This document shows, piece after piece, positions 51,849 through 61,554 of a stretch of 64,000 nucleotides of DNA. The stretch is from an uncultured Lachnospiraceae bacterium (GTDB lineage: Bacteria > Bacillota > Clostridia > Lachnospirales > Lachnospiraceae): positions 1 through 64,000 of the forward strand of contig CAJJYZ010000004.1 in NCBI GenBank assembly GCA_905197485.1, written 5' to 3'. Position 1 is the first letter of the stretch. The number at the start of each line of letters is the position of its first letter. Below the pieces are notes generated by a model that made no database searches, was not told the origin of the DNA, and saw nothing but the letters and a program-made list of their open reading frames with translations. The position numbers and the translations under genes are program-made.

Positions 51849-54800
51849 CTACAAATCAAACAGCGACAATTGGTTGGATTCCGGAAGATTCCCGAACAAC
51901 CCCAAATCCGCCATCAAATCAATCACCGTCTTGCTGACTTTCGTCCTCTGTCTGAAGTCATCCCTAGACAGATACGGACCGTCTTTTGACGCTTCTTCTA
52001 CCGCTTCCGCCGCCTTATCTCCCATTCCTTCAATGCTGGAAAGCGGCGGCATCAGTTTCCCGTCTATAATCTGGAATTTACTTGCTTTTGCGGTATAAAT
52101 ATCCAATGGAAGAAATTCAAATCCTCTCGCATACATCTCCTGAACAATCTTCATATCTTTCAGAACATCCTGCTCTTTTTTGCTCAGAGAATCGGAACGT
52201 TTCTTATAATCCCGCAAATAAAACTCCAGTTTCTCCCGTCCCTGGCACATGAGTTCATAAGAAAATGCCGACGCTCGAATACTGAAATATGCCGCATAGT
52301 ACGCAAGTGGATAATTCACCTTACAATAGGCGATACGGTATGCCATCATGACGTAAGCCGCCGCATGGGCTTTCGGGAACATATACTTGATTTTCTCACA
52401 AGAGCCGATATACCAGTCAGGAACCCCATGTTCTGCCATATCCTTCTTATACTCCGGCCATTCCTTACATTTTCCCTTGGCAACGGTTCCCTTACGGACA
52501 CGTTCCATAATCGTAAAGGATTCCTCACTGTCCAGCCCTTTATTGATAAGATACGTCATAATATCGTCTCGTGTACAAATGGCCGTTGAAATGGTCGCTT
52601 TCCCTTCCTGAATCAATGTCTGCGCGTTGTTCAGCCATACATCTGTTCCATGGGACAGTCCGGAAATACGAATCAAATCGGAAATCGTCTTCGGTTTTGT
52701 GTCCACGACCATCTGAATAACAAAGTCTGTTCCGAACTCCGGAATCCCAAGGCAGCCAACCGGACACCCGCCGATATCCTCCGGTTTGATGCCGAGAATC
52801 TCCGTTCCCGCGAACAACGCCATCACGCCTTTATCATCCAGCGGAATCTTCGTGGCATCAAACTTCTCTCCCGTTAAATCTGTAATCAAATCTTCCAGCA
52901 TACGAATAATCGTCGGGTCATCGTGCCCGAGAATATCGAGCTTCAACAAGTTATGGTCGATAGAGTGATAATCGAAATGCGTCGTAATAATGTCCGTCGT
53001 CATATCGTTGGCCGGATGCTGTACCGGAGTGAAGGAGTTGATATTCTCACCATGCGGAAGAACGATAATTCCTCCCGGATGCTGACCGGTACTTCTTCGG
53101 ATTCCCGTACAACCTTCCACAATTCGTTCAATCTCACATTTTCTCTTTCTTGCGCCTCGTTCTTCGTAATAGTTTTTCACGAAACCATATGCGGTCTTAT
53201 CCGCCAGCGTACCGATAGTTCCTGCTCGGAACGTCTGACCGGTTCCAAAAATCACTTCCGTATATTTATGTGCATGGCTCTGATAATCTCCGGAGAAATT
53301 GAGGTCGATATCCGGCTCCTTATTCCCTTTAAATCCAAGGAATGTCTCAAACGGAATATCGAATCCGTCTTTCGCAAGCGGCTCCCCGCAGACCGGACAT
53401 TTCTTATCCGGCATATCCCATCCGGAAAGACCGGAATAGGCACGAACTTCCTCCGATGTGAAGTCACTGTAATGGCATTTTTTACAATAGTAATGGGGAC
53501 TCAGCGGATTTACCTCCGTAATTCCCGCCATCGTGGCGACAAACGAAGAACCAACCGAGCCTCGGGAACCTACCAGATACCCGTCTTCCACCGATTTCCA
53601 CACAAGCTTCTGAGCAATGATATACATCACCGCGAATCCGTTGGAAATGATAGAATTCAGTTCTCGTTCCAATCGCTCCACAACCACGTCCGGAAGATTC
53701 TCCCCATACATACTGTGGGCTCTTTCATAACAAATATCTCGTAAAGTCTGGTCAGAATTCTCGATAACAGGCGGGCATTTATCTGGACGGACAGGGGACA
53801 TCTTCTCCACCATGTCCGCAATCTTATTCGGATTGGTGATGACGATTTCCTCCGCCTTTTTAGAACCGAGATATTCAAACTCCTCCAGCATTTCTTCCGT
53901 CGTGCGAAGATATAACGGCGCCTGGTCGTCCGCATCATCGAACCCTTTTCCGGTCATGATAATTCTTCGATATACTTCCGTTTCCGGGTCCAGGAAATGT
54001 ACGTCGCATGTTCCAACCACCGGTTTCTTAAATTGCTCCCCTAACTTTACAATTCTTCGGTTCAGATTCCGAATATCCTCCATGGAATTCACATTCGAGA
54101 TTCGGTTGCTCTCAATCATAAACTTATTATTCCCGAGCGGTTGAATCTCCAGGTAATCATAAAAATTCACAATCCTTGCAATCTGTTCTTCCGAACGGTC
54201 ATCCAGAAGCGCCCGATAAAGTTCTCCCGCTTCGCAGGCGCTTCCGATAATCAGGCCCTCCCGGTATTTCATCAACTCACTCTTCGGAATACGAGGAACA
54301 CGACTGAAATATTTTAAATGCGACATGGAAATCAAGGTATAAAGATTCACTCTTCCCACATCATTCTTCGCAAGGATAATGACATGGTAAGACGTCATCT
54401 TTTTGACTGCATCCGGATTGGTTGCCCCGAATTCATTGACTTCTTTTAAAGTTGTAATCTTCCTCTCCTTCAGCATCTCCACGAATTTCACGAAAATTTC
54501 CGCCGTCGCGGCTGCATCATCCACCGCCCGGTGGTGATTCTCCAGAGATATCCCCAACGTCTTTGCAACCACATTGAGTTTATACCTGGATAGAGTCGGA
54601 AGAAGTACGCGCGCCAAAGCAACCGTATCGACAGAGACAAGCTTCCTCTCCATCTTCTGCCGCTTTAAATTCGCCTCGATAAATCCCACGTCAAATCCCG
54701 CATTATGTGCAACCAAAGACGCTCCCCCTACAAATTCCATGAACTGCGGAAGTACCGTCTCAATCGTAGGCGCATCCATAACCATCGCATCTGTAATACT

Positions 54801-56345
54801 TGTCAGTTTCGTAATCTCAAACGGAATCGGAATCTGGGGATTCACAAACGTACTGTAGCGGTCCACGATTTTCCCTTTCTCTACTTTCACCGCGCCAATC
54901 TCAATGATTTTGTCTCTCACAGAACTGAATCCTGTCGTCTCGATATCAAATACCACATACGTATCATCCAGCGTCTCTTCTCCTGCGCCGACTGCGATGT
55001 CCGTCATATCATCGACCAGATATCCTTCCACACCGTAAATGACTTTAAACGGGTCATCCTTATCCAGCGTCTCGATATAATGATTCGCATCCGGGAATGA
55101 CTGCACCACGCCATGGTCCGTAATCGCAATCGCCTTATGTCCCCAGTCGTGTGCGCGTCTTACGATATCTTTTACTTCAGACACTCCATCCATATCGCTC
55201 ATCTTCGTATGACAGTGAAGTTCCACTCGTTTCACCGGACTCGTGTCCTTTCTCGTTATCACAAAGTTCGGAATCTTCTTAATACCCGTCACCGAACCAA
55301 TCGTCAATTCCCCGTCGAATTTATCAATGGTTGTAACCCCTTTAATCTTGAGGAACGCCCCCTCCTTCACCTCGGCAAGAATCTCCGGAAGCTGTTCATT
55401 TCTCGTAAACATCTTCACCATAATCGTATCCGTAAAATCTGTTACCGCAAACATGATAATTGTTTTCTCATTGCGGATTTCTCTCGTTTCAAAGCTGATG
55501 ACTTTCCCGCGAATCGTAATCTCTCCCATCTCGCTCACCACCTGAGAAAGTTCGATTGCTTCATCTTCAAATCCACGTCCATAGACAACCGTCGGGTCAT
55601 CCGACCTCTTCACCGGCTGGTATTCACGCTTCTTAAACTCACTCTTCTGGAATGGTTTTTTCTCAAACTTCGATACAGATTTCCCGTTTTCTTTTCCAAG
55701 TTCTTTCTGTTCTTTTTTCTCTTCCCTCGCTTCTTTTACTTCCTGTATATGTTCTTGATGGCGCGCCCTGTTTCCATCCACAATCGCATTGATTTCCTGC
55801 TGAAGCTGCAATTCATTGTATTTCTTATACTTGCTCTCCTTCGCTTTCTCATACACAACTCGGACTTCTACCGGCACATGACATCTTTCTTGAAACACCG
55901 TACGAATCAATTCCACAATCGCCTCTTGTTTTCCCTTGGCGATGATGCTGTCTTCCATTGTAAGACAAAGAATCCCTTCTTCCTCAAACCGGTACTTCGT
56001 ATTTAGAAACATGTTGTATTCCACCATGCTCCGCGCCTTCAATTCATCCAAAATACTGTCGCGGTATTCCCGCATCAGATTCTCCGGCGTATACTGCCCC
56101 GACAACAAAAAGTTTTCAAAAATATAAATGGCAATCGGCATCCTTGCAAACAACTGCTCTTTTATCATCATTTCCATCTCATAAATACGCGATTTGCGAA
56201 TCAAATGTGTGCTCAACAGATAGATTCTCAAACAATCTTTTGAGGAAGTAGTCGATACTTTCGTCACTTCTACTTCCTCAAATAAATTCCTCATATCCTG
56301 CTGCACCTGCAAAGATGGAAACACATCAAAAAAACGTTTTCCCAT
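51849..56345 (-). CDS. polC: DNA polymerase III alpha subunit, Gram-positive PolC type
   Basis: This 1498-residue replicative polymerase has the PolC order: N-terminal domain, OB fold (about 280-370), PHP domain (VELHCHTKMSDMDGVSEVKDI) interrupted by the DnaQ-like 3'-5' exonuclease (VVFDIETTGFSSVRDKIIEIG; further exonuclease residues in LVAHNAGFDVGF and HRAVDDAAATAEIF), then the zinc-finger CKKCHYSDF-CPVCG, palm (EPDIDLNFSGDYQ) and the DNA-binding C-terminus. It ends in NQLSLFDL, a beta-clamp-binding tail. The charged segment KEAREEKKEQKELGKENGK (about 203-222) is variable in the family. It starts one base after ispG, an arrangement common in Clostridia. Confidence 0.97.
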   Translation of the reverse strand: MGKRFFDVFPSLQVQQDMRNLFEEVEVTKVSTTSSKDCLRIYLLSTHLIRKSRIYEMEMMIKEQLFARMPIAIYIFENFLLSGQYTPENLMREYRDSILDELKARSMVEYNMFLNTKYRFEEEGILCLTMEDSIIAKGKQEAIVELIRTVFQERCHVPVEVRVVYEKAKESKYKKYNELQLQQEINAIVDGNRARHQEHIQEVKEAREEKKEQKELGKENGKSVSKFEKKPFQKSEFKKREYQPVKRSDDPTVVYGRGFEDEAIELSQVVSEMGEITIRGKVISFETREIRNEKTIIMFAVTDFTDTIMVKMFTRNEQLPEILAEVKEGAFLKIKGVTTIDKFDGELTIGSVTGIKKIPNFVITRKDTSPVKRVELHCHTKMSDMDGVSEVKDIVRRAHDWGHKAIAITDHGVVQSFPDANHYIETLDKDDPFKVIYGVEGYLVDDMTDIAVGAGEETLDDTYVVFDIETTGFSSVRDKIIEIGAVKVEKGKIVDRYSTFVNPQIPIPFEITKLTSITDAMVMDAPTIETVLPQFMEFVGGASLVAHNAGFDVGFIEANLKRQKMERKLVSVDTVALARVLLPTLSRYKLNVVAKTLGISLENHHRAVDDAAATAEIFVKFVEMLKERKITTLKEVNEFGATNPDAVKKMTSYHVIILAKNDVGRVNLYTLISMSHLKYFSRVPRIPKSELMKYREGLIIGSACEAGELYRALLDDRSEEQIARIVNFYDYLEIQPLGNNKFMIESNRISNVNSMEDIRNLNRRIVKLGEQFKKPVVGTCDVHFLDPETEVYRRIIMTGKGFDDADDQAPLYLRTTEEMLEEFEYLGSKKAEEIVITNPNKIADMVEKMSPVRPDKCPPVIENSDQTLRDICYERAHSMYGENLPDVVVERLERELNSIISNGFAVMYIIAQKLVWKSVEDGYLVGSRGSVGSSFVATMAGITEVNPLSPHYYCKKCHYSDFTSEEVRAYSGLSGWDMPDKKCPVCGEPLAKDGFDIPFETFLGFKGNKEPDIDLNFSGDYQSHAHKYTEVIFGTGQTFRAGTIGTLADKTAYGFVKNYYEERGARKRKCEIERIVEGCTGIRRSTGQHPGGIIVLPHGENINSFTPVQHPANDMTTDIITTHFDYHSIDHNLLKLDILGHDDPTIIRMLEDLITDLTGEKFDATKIPLDDKGVMALFAGTEILGIKPEDIGGCPVGCLGIPEFGTDFVIQMVVDTKPKTISDLIRISGLSHGTDVWLNNAQTLIQEGKATISTAICTRDDIMTYLINKGLDSEESFTIMERVRKGTVAKGKCKEWPEYKKDMAEHGVPDWYIGSCEKIKYMFPKAHAAAYVMMAYRIAYCKVNYPLAYYAAYFSIRASAFSYELMCQGREKLEFYLRDYKKRSDSLSKKEQDVLKDMKIVQEMYARGFEFLPLDIYTAKASKFQIIDGKLMPPLSSIEGMGDKAAEAVEEASKDGPYLSRDDFRQRTKVSKTVIDLMADLGLFGNLPESNQLSLFDL

Positions 56346-56346
56346 T

Positions 56347-57402
56347 CTATTTTCCCCAATTTAACAGCTCTTCTCTTAATGTTTCCAACAAGGCTTCTTC
56401 TTTCACTTTCTTTACAATCTCGCCCTTTTTAATCAAAAGCCCTTCCCCAATTCCTCCGGCGATTCCGATATCCGCTTCCTTCGCTTCTCCCGGTCCATTG
56501 ACCACGCATCCCATCACCGCAACCTTAATGTCAAGCGGGATATCCTGCACCATCTCTTCCACCTGATTCGCCAGTCCGATTAAGTCAATCTTCGTTCGTC
56601 CGCAAGTCGGACAGGATACCACTTCGATTCCGCCTTTCCGAAGTCCCAGTGTTCTTAAAATCAGCTTCGCAGACTTAATCTCCTCCAGCGGGTCTCCGGT
56701 CAAGGATACGCGGATGGTGTCACCGATTCCTTCGTGGAGAATGATTCCAAGTCCGACGGAAGATTTGATATTGCCGGACAGAATCGTTCCTGCCTCCGTA
56801 ATCCCCACATGCAATGGATATGGACACTCTTTGGCAATCAGTTCATGCGCCTTCACGCACATCAAAACGTCGGAAGACTTGATGCTTACTACAAGATTAT
56901 CATATCCCAGTTCTTCGATAATACGCACCTTGTCAAGGGCGCTCTCCACAATCCCTTCCGCTGTCACTCCTCCATATTTCTCCACGAGATTTTTCTCCAG
57001 AGAACCGCTGTTCACCCCGACGCGAATCGGGATGTTATATTCTTTCGCCTTATCTACGACCGCCTTGACTCTGGAAATATCTCCGATATTTCCCGGATTG
57101 ATTCGAATCTTATCGGCGCCATTTTCAATCGCAGCAATTGCAAGACGATAATCAAAATGAATATCTGCCACAAGCGGAATGTGAATCCGTTTTTTTATCT
57201 CCCGAAGCGCTTCTGCCGCCTCCATCGTCGGCACTGCACAGCGGATAATCTCGCATCCGACTTTCTCAAGAGCCAGAATCTGTGCAACCGTTGCCTCCAC
57301 GTCTTCTGTCCTCGTATTTGTCATAGACTGAATCGCAATCGGATTCCCACCGCCAATCGCCACGTTTCCAATATGAATTACTTTTGTATCGTCTCTTCGC
57401 AT
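56347..57402 (-). CDS. ispG: 4-hydroxy-3-methylbut-2-enyl diphosphate synthase
   Basis: This 351-residue iron-sulfur enzyme performs the penultimate MEP-pathway step, forming HMBPP. The TIM-barrel part has VADIHFDYRLAIAAI and RINPGNIGD, and the C-terminal cluster cysteines are in SCPTCGRTKIDL and VMGCVVNGPGEA. The ATG at 57402 has GGAGG 9 bases upstream; the open frame to 57426 begins with TTG and would include the RBS. It is one base upstream of polC, so the two are coupled. The classic dxr and rseP neighbours are not adjacent here. Confidence 0.94.
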   Translation of the reverse strand: MRRDDTKVIHIGNVAIGGGNPIAIQSMTNTRTEDVEATVAQILALEKVGCEIIRCAVPTMEAAEALREIKKRIHIPLVADIHFDYRLAIAAIENGADKIRINPGNIGDISRVKAVVDKAKEYNIPIRVGVNSGSLEKNLVEKYGGVTAEGIVESALDKVRIIEELGYDNLVVSIKSSDVLMCVKAHELIAKECPYPLHVGITEAGTILSGNIKSSVGLGIILHEGIGDTIRVSLTGDPLEEIKSAKLILRTLGLRKGGIEVVSCPTCGRTKIDLIGLANQVEEMVQDIPLDIKVAVMGCVVNGPGEAKEADIGIAGGIGEGLLIKKGEIVKKVKEEALLETLREELLNWGK

Positions 57403-57436
57403 GTTCCAAAACCTCCTGTTTCTCAATCATGTTTAT

Positions 57437-57465
57437 AAAAGGGACGTTATATCAACGTCCCCTTT
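57437..57465 (-). terminator. Terminator between the membrane-anchored protein gene and ispG
   Basis: AAAAGGGACGTT (57437-57448) pairs with AACGTCCCCTTTT (57453-57465) around a tight loop, then TATAAA on the minus strand. It separates ispG-polC from the upstream gene. Confidence 0.78.
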
Positions 57466-57473
57466 TGATTTTC

Positions 57474-57935
57474 CTATTCTTTTTCAAACACCATCTGGTC
57501 TCCGTACTCTCTCTCTGCCAACGTAAGCTCTCCTTGATTCATATTATAGTCAAATGTATTATCAAGAACTCCTACTTCTGCGAGAATTGCATCTTCTGAA
57601 AGCTTCCCATCCGATGCCTTAATCGTCTTCTGAATCTCGTCTGAATCCAGTTTAAACGCTATCGTCTTCGCATCTTTTTCAATGGTATAATTCAAATCCA
57701 CCTTGATATTGGATGTCTCGCCCATATCCGGCAAAAAGGCAGTCGCTGTTCCTCCCTTATGGATGGTAAGCTTCAAATTCGTATCCTGACTTATCCACGT
57801 TCCTTCCAACGGATTCCCCGCAAATAATGTAAACAAAAAGTAAGCGGCTACAATTACGATAACTGCAGTTGCCACCGATGTTACGATGCGCCATGCCTTA
57901 CTTCGTTTTTCTTCATCATTTTTTGCTATTATCAT
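57474..57935 (-). CDS. Membrane-anchored lipocalin-like protein, function unknown
   Basis: This 153-residue protein has one N-terminal TM helix (about 15-38) and then a beta-rich extracytoplasmic domain (GTWISQDTNLKLTIHKGGTATAFLPD) in the style of DUF5640/lipocalin-like domains, which start with a G-T-W strand. The partner or ligand is unknown. A near-consensus promoter at 57971-57999 and a terminator make it a single-gene unit. AGGGG is 8 bases before the ATG. Confidence 0.75.
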   Translation of the reverse strand: MIIAKNDEEKRSKAWRIVTSVATAVIVIVAAYFLFTLFAGNPLEGTWISQDTNLKLTIHKGGTATAFLPDMGETSNIKVDLNYTIEKDAKTIAFKLDSDEIQKTIKASDGKLSEDAILAEVGVLDNTFDYNMNQGELTLAEREYGDQMVFEKE

Positions 57936-57970
57936 GTCATATTCCCCTTTAACTGTCTTCTTACCTATAA

Positions 57971-57999
57971 ATTATAAGGAGTTTCGGGGAGAGTGTCAA
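57971..57999 (-). promoter_or_regulatory. Consensus promoter of the lipocalin-like gene
   Basis: TTGACA (57994-57999) and TATAAT (57971-57976) are 17 bases apart on the minus strand. Both hexamers are perfect, suggesting strong constitutive expression. Confidence 0.85.
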
Positions 58000-58021
58000 C
58001 GGGAGAAATATTAAGAATGTT

Positions 58022-59482
58022 TTACAAAAATAATTCTTTGACAGCCGGATAAATTTTTCTGAACTTCTGATACCTCTCTTCGTATTTCGAAACTATCTCT
58101 TCCTCCGGCTCTATCGTATCTATGACATGCACCAGTTGTTTCGCCGCTGTTTCCACATCCGGATATTCTCCACATCCAACTGCCGCAAGAATCGCACCGC
58201 CCAAAGCCGGTCCTTCTTCACTTTCGATTACATCTACCTTCAGATTCAGGACATTTGCAATAATCTTTTTCCAAAGCGGACTCTTTGCCCCGCCTCCGCA
58301 GATTTTCGTTCTCTCAATCTGAATTCCCAGACTTTTCGCAACTTCCAGCGAATCCCGAAGTCCGAATGCAACGCCCTCTAAAACGGCTTGTGTCATCTCT
58401 TCACGAGTTGTATCCATACTCATACCGATAAACATGGCTCTCGCTTTCGGGTCATTGTGCGGGGAACGTTCCCCCATCAAATACGGAAGATAGAACACTT
58501 GGTTTTCTCCCAGTTTTACAATTCCTTCCTGTTCTTCCTGATAGTCTTTCGTCTTTAAAATCTCCTCCGACCACCACTTATTGCAGGAAGCCGCGCTTAA
58601 CATGCATCCCATCAGATGATAATTGCCGTCCGCATGCGCGAATGAATGCAGCGCATTATGTTCATCTACCCCAAACTTTCTGCTGGAAATAAAGATGGTT
58701 CCGGATGTTCCAAGGGAAATATTACACATGCCATCCCCTACGGTTCCGGTTCCCACTGCCGCAGCCGCGTTATCGCCTGCCCCTGCAATCACCTTCACCG
58801 ATTCCGGCATTCCAAGCTTTCCTGCGATTTCTCTGCTCAATGTCCCGACCACTTCATAACTTTCATATAATGTCGGAAGCTGGCTTTCACTGATTCCACA
58901 AATCTTCAGCATCTCTTTCGACCAACACTTATGCTCCACATCCATCAGAAGCATCCCGGACGCATCCGATACATCTGTGCAGAATTCCCCGGATAATCGA
59001 TATGCAAGATAATCCTTCGGAAGCATGATTTTACAAATCCTCGCGAAATTTTCCGGCTCATTCTCTTTCATCCAAAGAATCTTAGGTGCCGTAAATCCTG
59101 CGAAGGCGATATTGGCTGTATATTCCGATAATTTTTCTTTCCCGATTCCTTCGTTCAGGTAATTCGTCTCCTTTTCGGTACGCCCGTCATTCCAAAGGAT
59201 TGCCGGACGTATGACCTGATTCTCTTCATCCAGAACGACCAGACCATGCATCTGACCTCCAAAACTGATTCCGCCGATTTTTTTCTTGTCACATTCCGCA
59301 ACCAGCTCTTTCATCCCTTCCATAGATTTCTCAAACCAATCCTCGGGATTCTGTTCTGACCACCCCGGATGTGGAAAATAAATCGGATATTCTTTAGAAA
59401 CAATTTTTTTGATATTTCCTTTCTCGTCCATCAGAAGTAATTTTACCGCCGACGTACCTAAATCTACCCCAATATATAACAT
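58022..59482 (-). CDS. xylB: Xylulokinase (FGGY carbohydrate kinase)
   Basis: This 486-residue FGGY kinase phosphorylates a ketopentose, by best match D-xylulose. It has YIGVDLGTSAVKLLLMD at the start, SFGGQMHGLVVLDE (the xylulokinase MHG motif), PAILWNDGRT, AGAGDNAAAAVGTG and the GGGAKSPLWKKI signature. The ATG at 59482 has GGAGG 8 bases upstream. It is the last gene of the ABC transporter run. No xylA is visible, so the imported sugar could be a pentitol or xylulose-yielding compound instead of xylose. Confidence 0.87.
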   Translation of the reverse strand: MLYIGVDLGTSAVKLLLMDEKGNIKKIVSKEYPIYFPHPGWSEQNPEDWFEKSMEGMKELVAECDKKKIGGISFGGQMHGLVVLDEENQVIRPAILWNDGRTEKETNYLNEGIGKEKLSEYTANIAFAGFTAPKILWMKENEPENFARICKIMLPKDYLAYRLSGEFCTDVSDASGMLLMDVEHKCWSKEMLKICGISESQLPTLYESYEVVGTLSREIAGKLGMPESVKVIAGAGDNAAAAVGTGTVGDGMCNISLGTSGTIFISSRKFGVDEHNALHSFAHADGNYHLMGCMLSAASCNKWWSEEILKTKDYQEEQEGIVKLGENQVFYLPYLMGERSPHNDPKARAMFIGMSMDTTREEMTQAVLEGVAFGLRDSLEVAKSLGIQIERTKICGGGAKSPLWKKIIANVLNLKVDVIESEEGPALGGAILAAVGCGEYPDVETAAKQLVHVIDTIEPEEEIVSKYEERYQKFRKIYPAVKELFL

Positions 59483-59508
59483 AACACGTTCCTCCACTGT
59501 CACAGAAT

Positions 59509-60711
59509 TTATTCTTTACCTGGTTCTATTTTGTGATACTGTCTGCAAATCCTCTCTAGCGCTTCTTTCAAATATGACCGGGATGTGGCAATATTGATTC
59601 GGATAAAAGAATCCGTATGCTTTCCATACCGGCTTCCCATATAGACAGACACTTTTGCCTCCCGAATAAAAAAGTTTTCAAGAGCCTCCGGTGTCATATG
59701 CAGTTTTTCGGTATCAATCCACGCCATGTAAGTCCCCTCCGATGGTATCACTTCAAATGCCGACATATATTTCTGAAAATATTCTACAAGCATCCGATAA
59801 TTTCCTTCCAGATAAGAATTGACTTGAGGAATCCAATCATCACATTTTGTATAAGCAGCTTCTAAGATTCCCGCCGCAAAGATGTTCGGATTGTGAAGTC
59901 CCCACCGGTGGATGATTTCTTTCATCTTCATCCGAATCTTCTCATCCGAAATTATCACATTCGACAGAATCACCCCGGGCACATTGAAGGTCTTCGTGAT
60001 GGAATTGCACACAATCAATTGTCCGTTCAATTCTTCTGCAAACTGTAGCATGGAGTGAAATTGATATCCTTCCTTCACAAAATCAGCATGGATTTCATCG
60101 GACACTAACAGTAAACCATATTCCCTGCATAACAGCGCAATCTCCCGAAGCTCTTCTTGTCTCCACACCCGTCCCGTCGGATTATGCGGATTGCAAAGCA
60201 GCATCATTTTTACTGCGATTCCATTTTTCTTTGCCTCATCCATCTGTTTTCTTAATTGTACAAAGTCCATATGATATCGTCCATGCTCTAAAACGAGCGG
60301 ACTTTCTATCATGGTTCTTCCATACTCTTCTACTGCGTTTTGCAACGCCGTATAGGCAGGCGTATGGAGCACGATTCCATCTCCGGGATTCGTAAACGTC
60401 TCCACCGCCATATTCATCGCCATATTAATTCTCGGGGAAAACACAACCCATTCCGGTTTTATCGATTCCCCATATTGTCTTTCCATCCAATTACAAACCA
60501 GAGTTTCATAATTTTCCGGCCATATCGTATAACCGAATACACCCTTTTTTATAATATCTTCCATCGCATCTAAAATAGGTTGTGGCGAACGATAATCCAT
60601 GTCCGCCACACCAAGATGCATCACATCAGACCCGAACAGCGCATCCATCTCGTCAAACTTCGCGCTGTTTGTATGTCTTCTGTCAATCTGTTCATCAAAA
60701 TGATATTTCAT
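59509..60711 (-). CDS. MalY/PatB-type PLP C-S lyase/aminotransferase
   Basis: This 400-residue fold-type I PLP enzyme is of the MalY/PatB family (cystathionine beta-lyase activity). Motifs are FDEQIDRRHTNSAKFD at the start, MHLGVADMDYRSP, NPHNPTGRVW, SDEIHADFV and the PLP lysine Lys240 in CNSITKTFNVPG. It lies 4 bases after the second permease gene and 27 bases before xylB. MalY of E. coli also represses sugar uptake genes by binding the regulator MalT, so a moonlighting role here is conceivable but unsupported. Confidence 0.87.
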   Translation of the reverse strand: MKYHFDEQIDRRHTNSAKFDEMDALFGSDVMHLGVADMDYRSPQPILDAMEDIIKKGVFGYTIWPENYETLVCNWMERQYGESIKPEWVVFSPRINMAMNMAVETFTNPGDGIVLHTPAYTALQNAVEEYGRTMIESPLVLEHGRYHMDFVQLRKQMDEAKKNGIAVKMMLLCNPHNPTGRVWRQEELREIALLCREYGLLLVSDEIHADFVKEGYQFHSMLQFAEELNGQLIVCNSITKTFNVPGVILSNVIISDEKIRMKMKEIIHRWGLHNPNIFAAGILEAAYTKCDDWIPQVNSYLEGNYRMLVEYFQKYMSAFEVIPSEGTYMAWIDTEKLHMTPEALENFFIREAKVSVYMGSRYGKHTDSFIRINIATSRSYLKEALERICRQYHKIEPGKE

Positions 60712-60714
60712 AAC

Positions 60715-61554
60715 TTATCCCTTTACTGCACCTGCCATTGAACTTTCCAGAATCTTCTTAGAGCAGAACATAAATAAGATTAAAATCGGAATCACCGAAA
60801 GGGCAACGCCTAAATAGATAACCCCGTAGTCCGTCTTATAAACACCCTGCATCTGCTGTACAAGAATCGGAAGCGTGAATTTCTCTTGAGAGAATAATAG
60901 AATCGATGGTTGTACATAGGAGTTCCAGCATCCCACAAATGTAAAAATAGCCTGTGTTGCCACACCCGGGATAATGACCGGGAAAATAATCTTATTAAAG
61001 ATTTTAAATTCATTACATCCATCAATCCTTGCACTTTCCATCAATTCATCCGGCACATACGCATCAATATACTGCCGAATCCAGTATACCATAACCGGCG
61101 TTGCAAAGCTCGGCATTAAAATAGAAATATAATTATCCAGAAGACCAAGCCCATTCATCTCCTGAAAATATCCAATGATTCCAAGCTGTCCCGGAAGCAT
61201 CATTGTCGCCAATACAACCCAGAATAACACTTTGTTCCCTTTGAATTTATATTTTGCAAATCCATAAGCAGTCAACGCACCGATATAAGTAGAAATCAGC
61301 GTATATGTTACCGATAAGAAAATACTGTTCCCGAGTCCTCTCCAAATATCCACGTTATCCTGCAGCCGGTGATAATTGTCCATCAGGTGGCTTCCCGGCA
61401 CCATCTGGAAGGAAGTCGCCAACGCCGCATTATCATGTGTACAACCAATCAGCATATTGTAAAACGGTACGATACTGATGATTGCAAGAAACACTAAAAA
61501 TATGTATGTCAAAATCCGGTAGATTTTTGCACGATTTTCTTTTTTACTTCTCAT
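60715..61554 (-). CDS. Sugar ABC transporter permease, MalG type
   Basis: This 279-residue protein has six membrane helices and the EAA loop of CUT1 importers (YVPDELMESARIDGCNEFKIFNKIIFPVIIP, about 168-198), which docks on the ATPase. It begins at the base after the stop of the first permease gene. The ATPase (MsmK-like) is not in the operon, as is usual for CUT1 systems that share one. Confidence 0.92.
   Translation of the reverse strand: MRSKKENRAKIYRILTYIFLVFLAIISIVPFYNMLIGCTHDNAALATSFQMVPGSHLMDNYHRLQDNVDIWRGLGNSIFLSVTYTLISTYIGALTAYGFAKYKFKGNKVLFWVVLATMMLPGQLGIIGYFQEMNGLGLLDNYISILMPSFATPVMVYWIRQYIDAYVPDELMESARIDGCNEFKIFNKIIFPVIIPGVATQAIFTFVGCWNSYVQPSILLFSQEKFTLPILVQQMQGVYKTDYGVIYLGVALSVIPILILFMFCSKKILESSMAGAVKG

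Noticed and set aside
55113..56006. A 297-codon plus-strand frame within polC
   Set aside because: Antisense to a certain essential gene, with improbable composition and no RBS.
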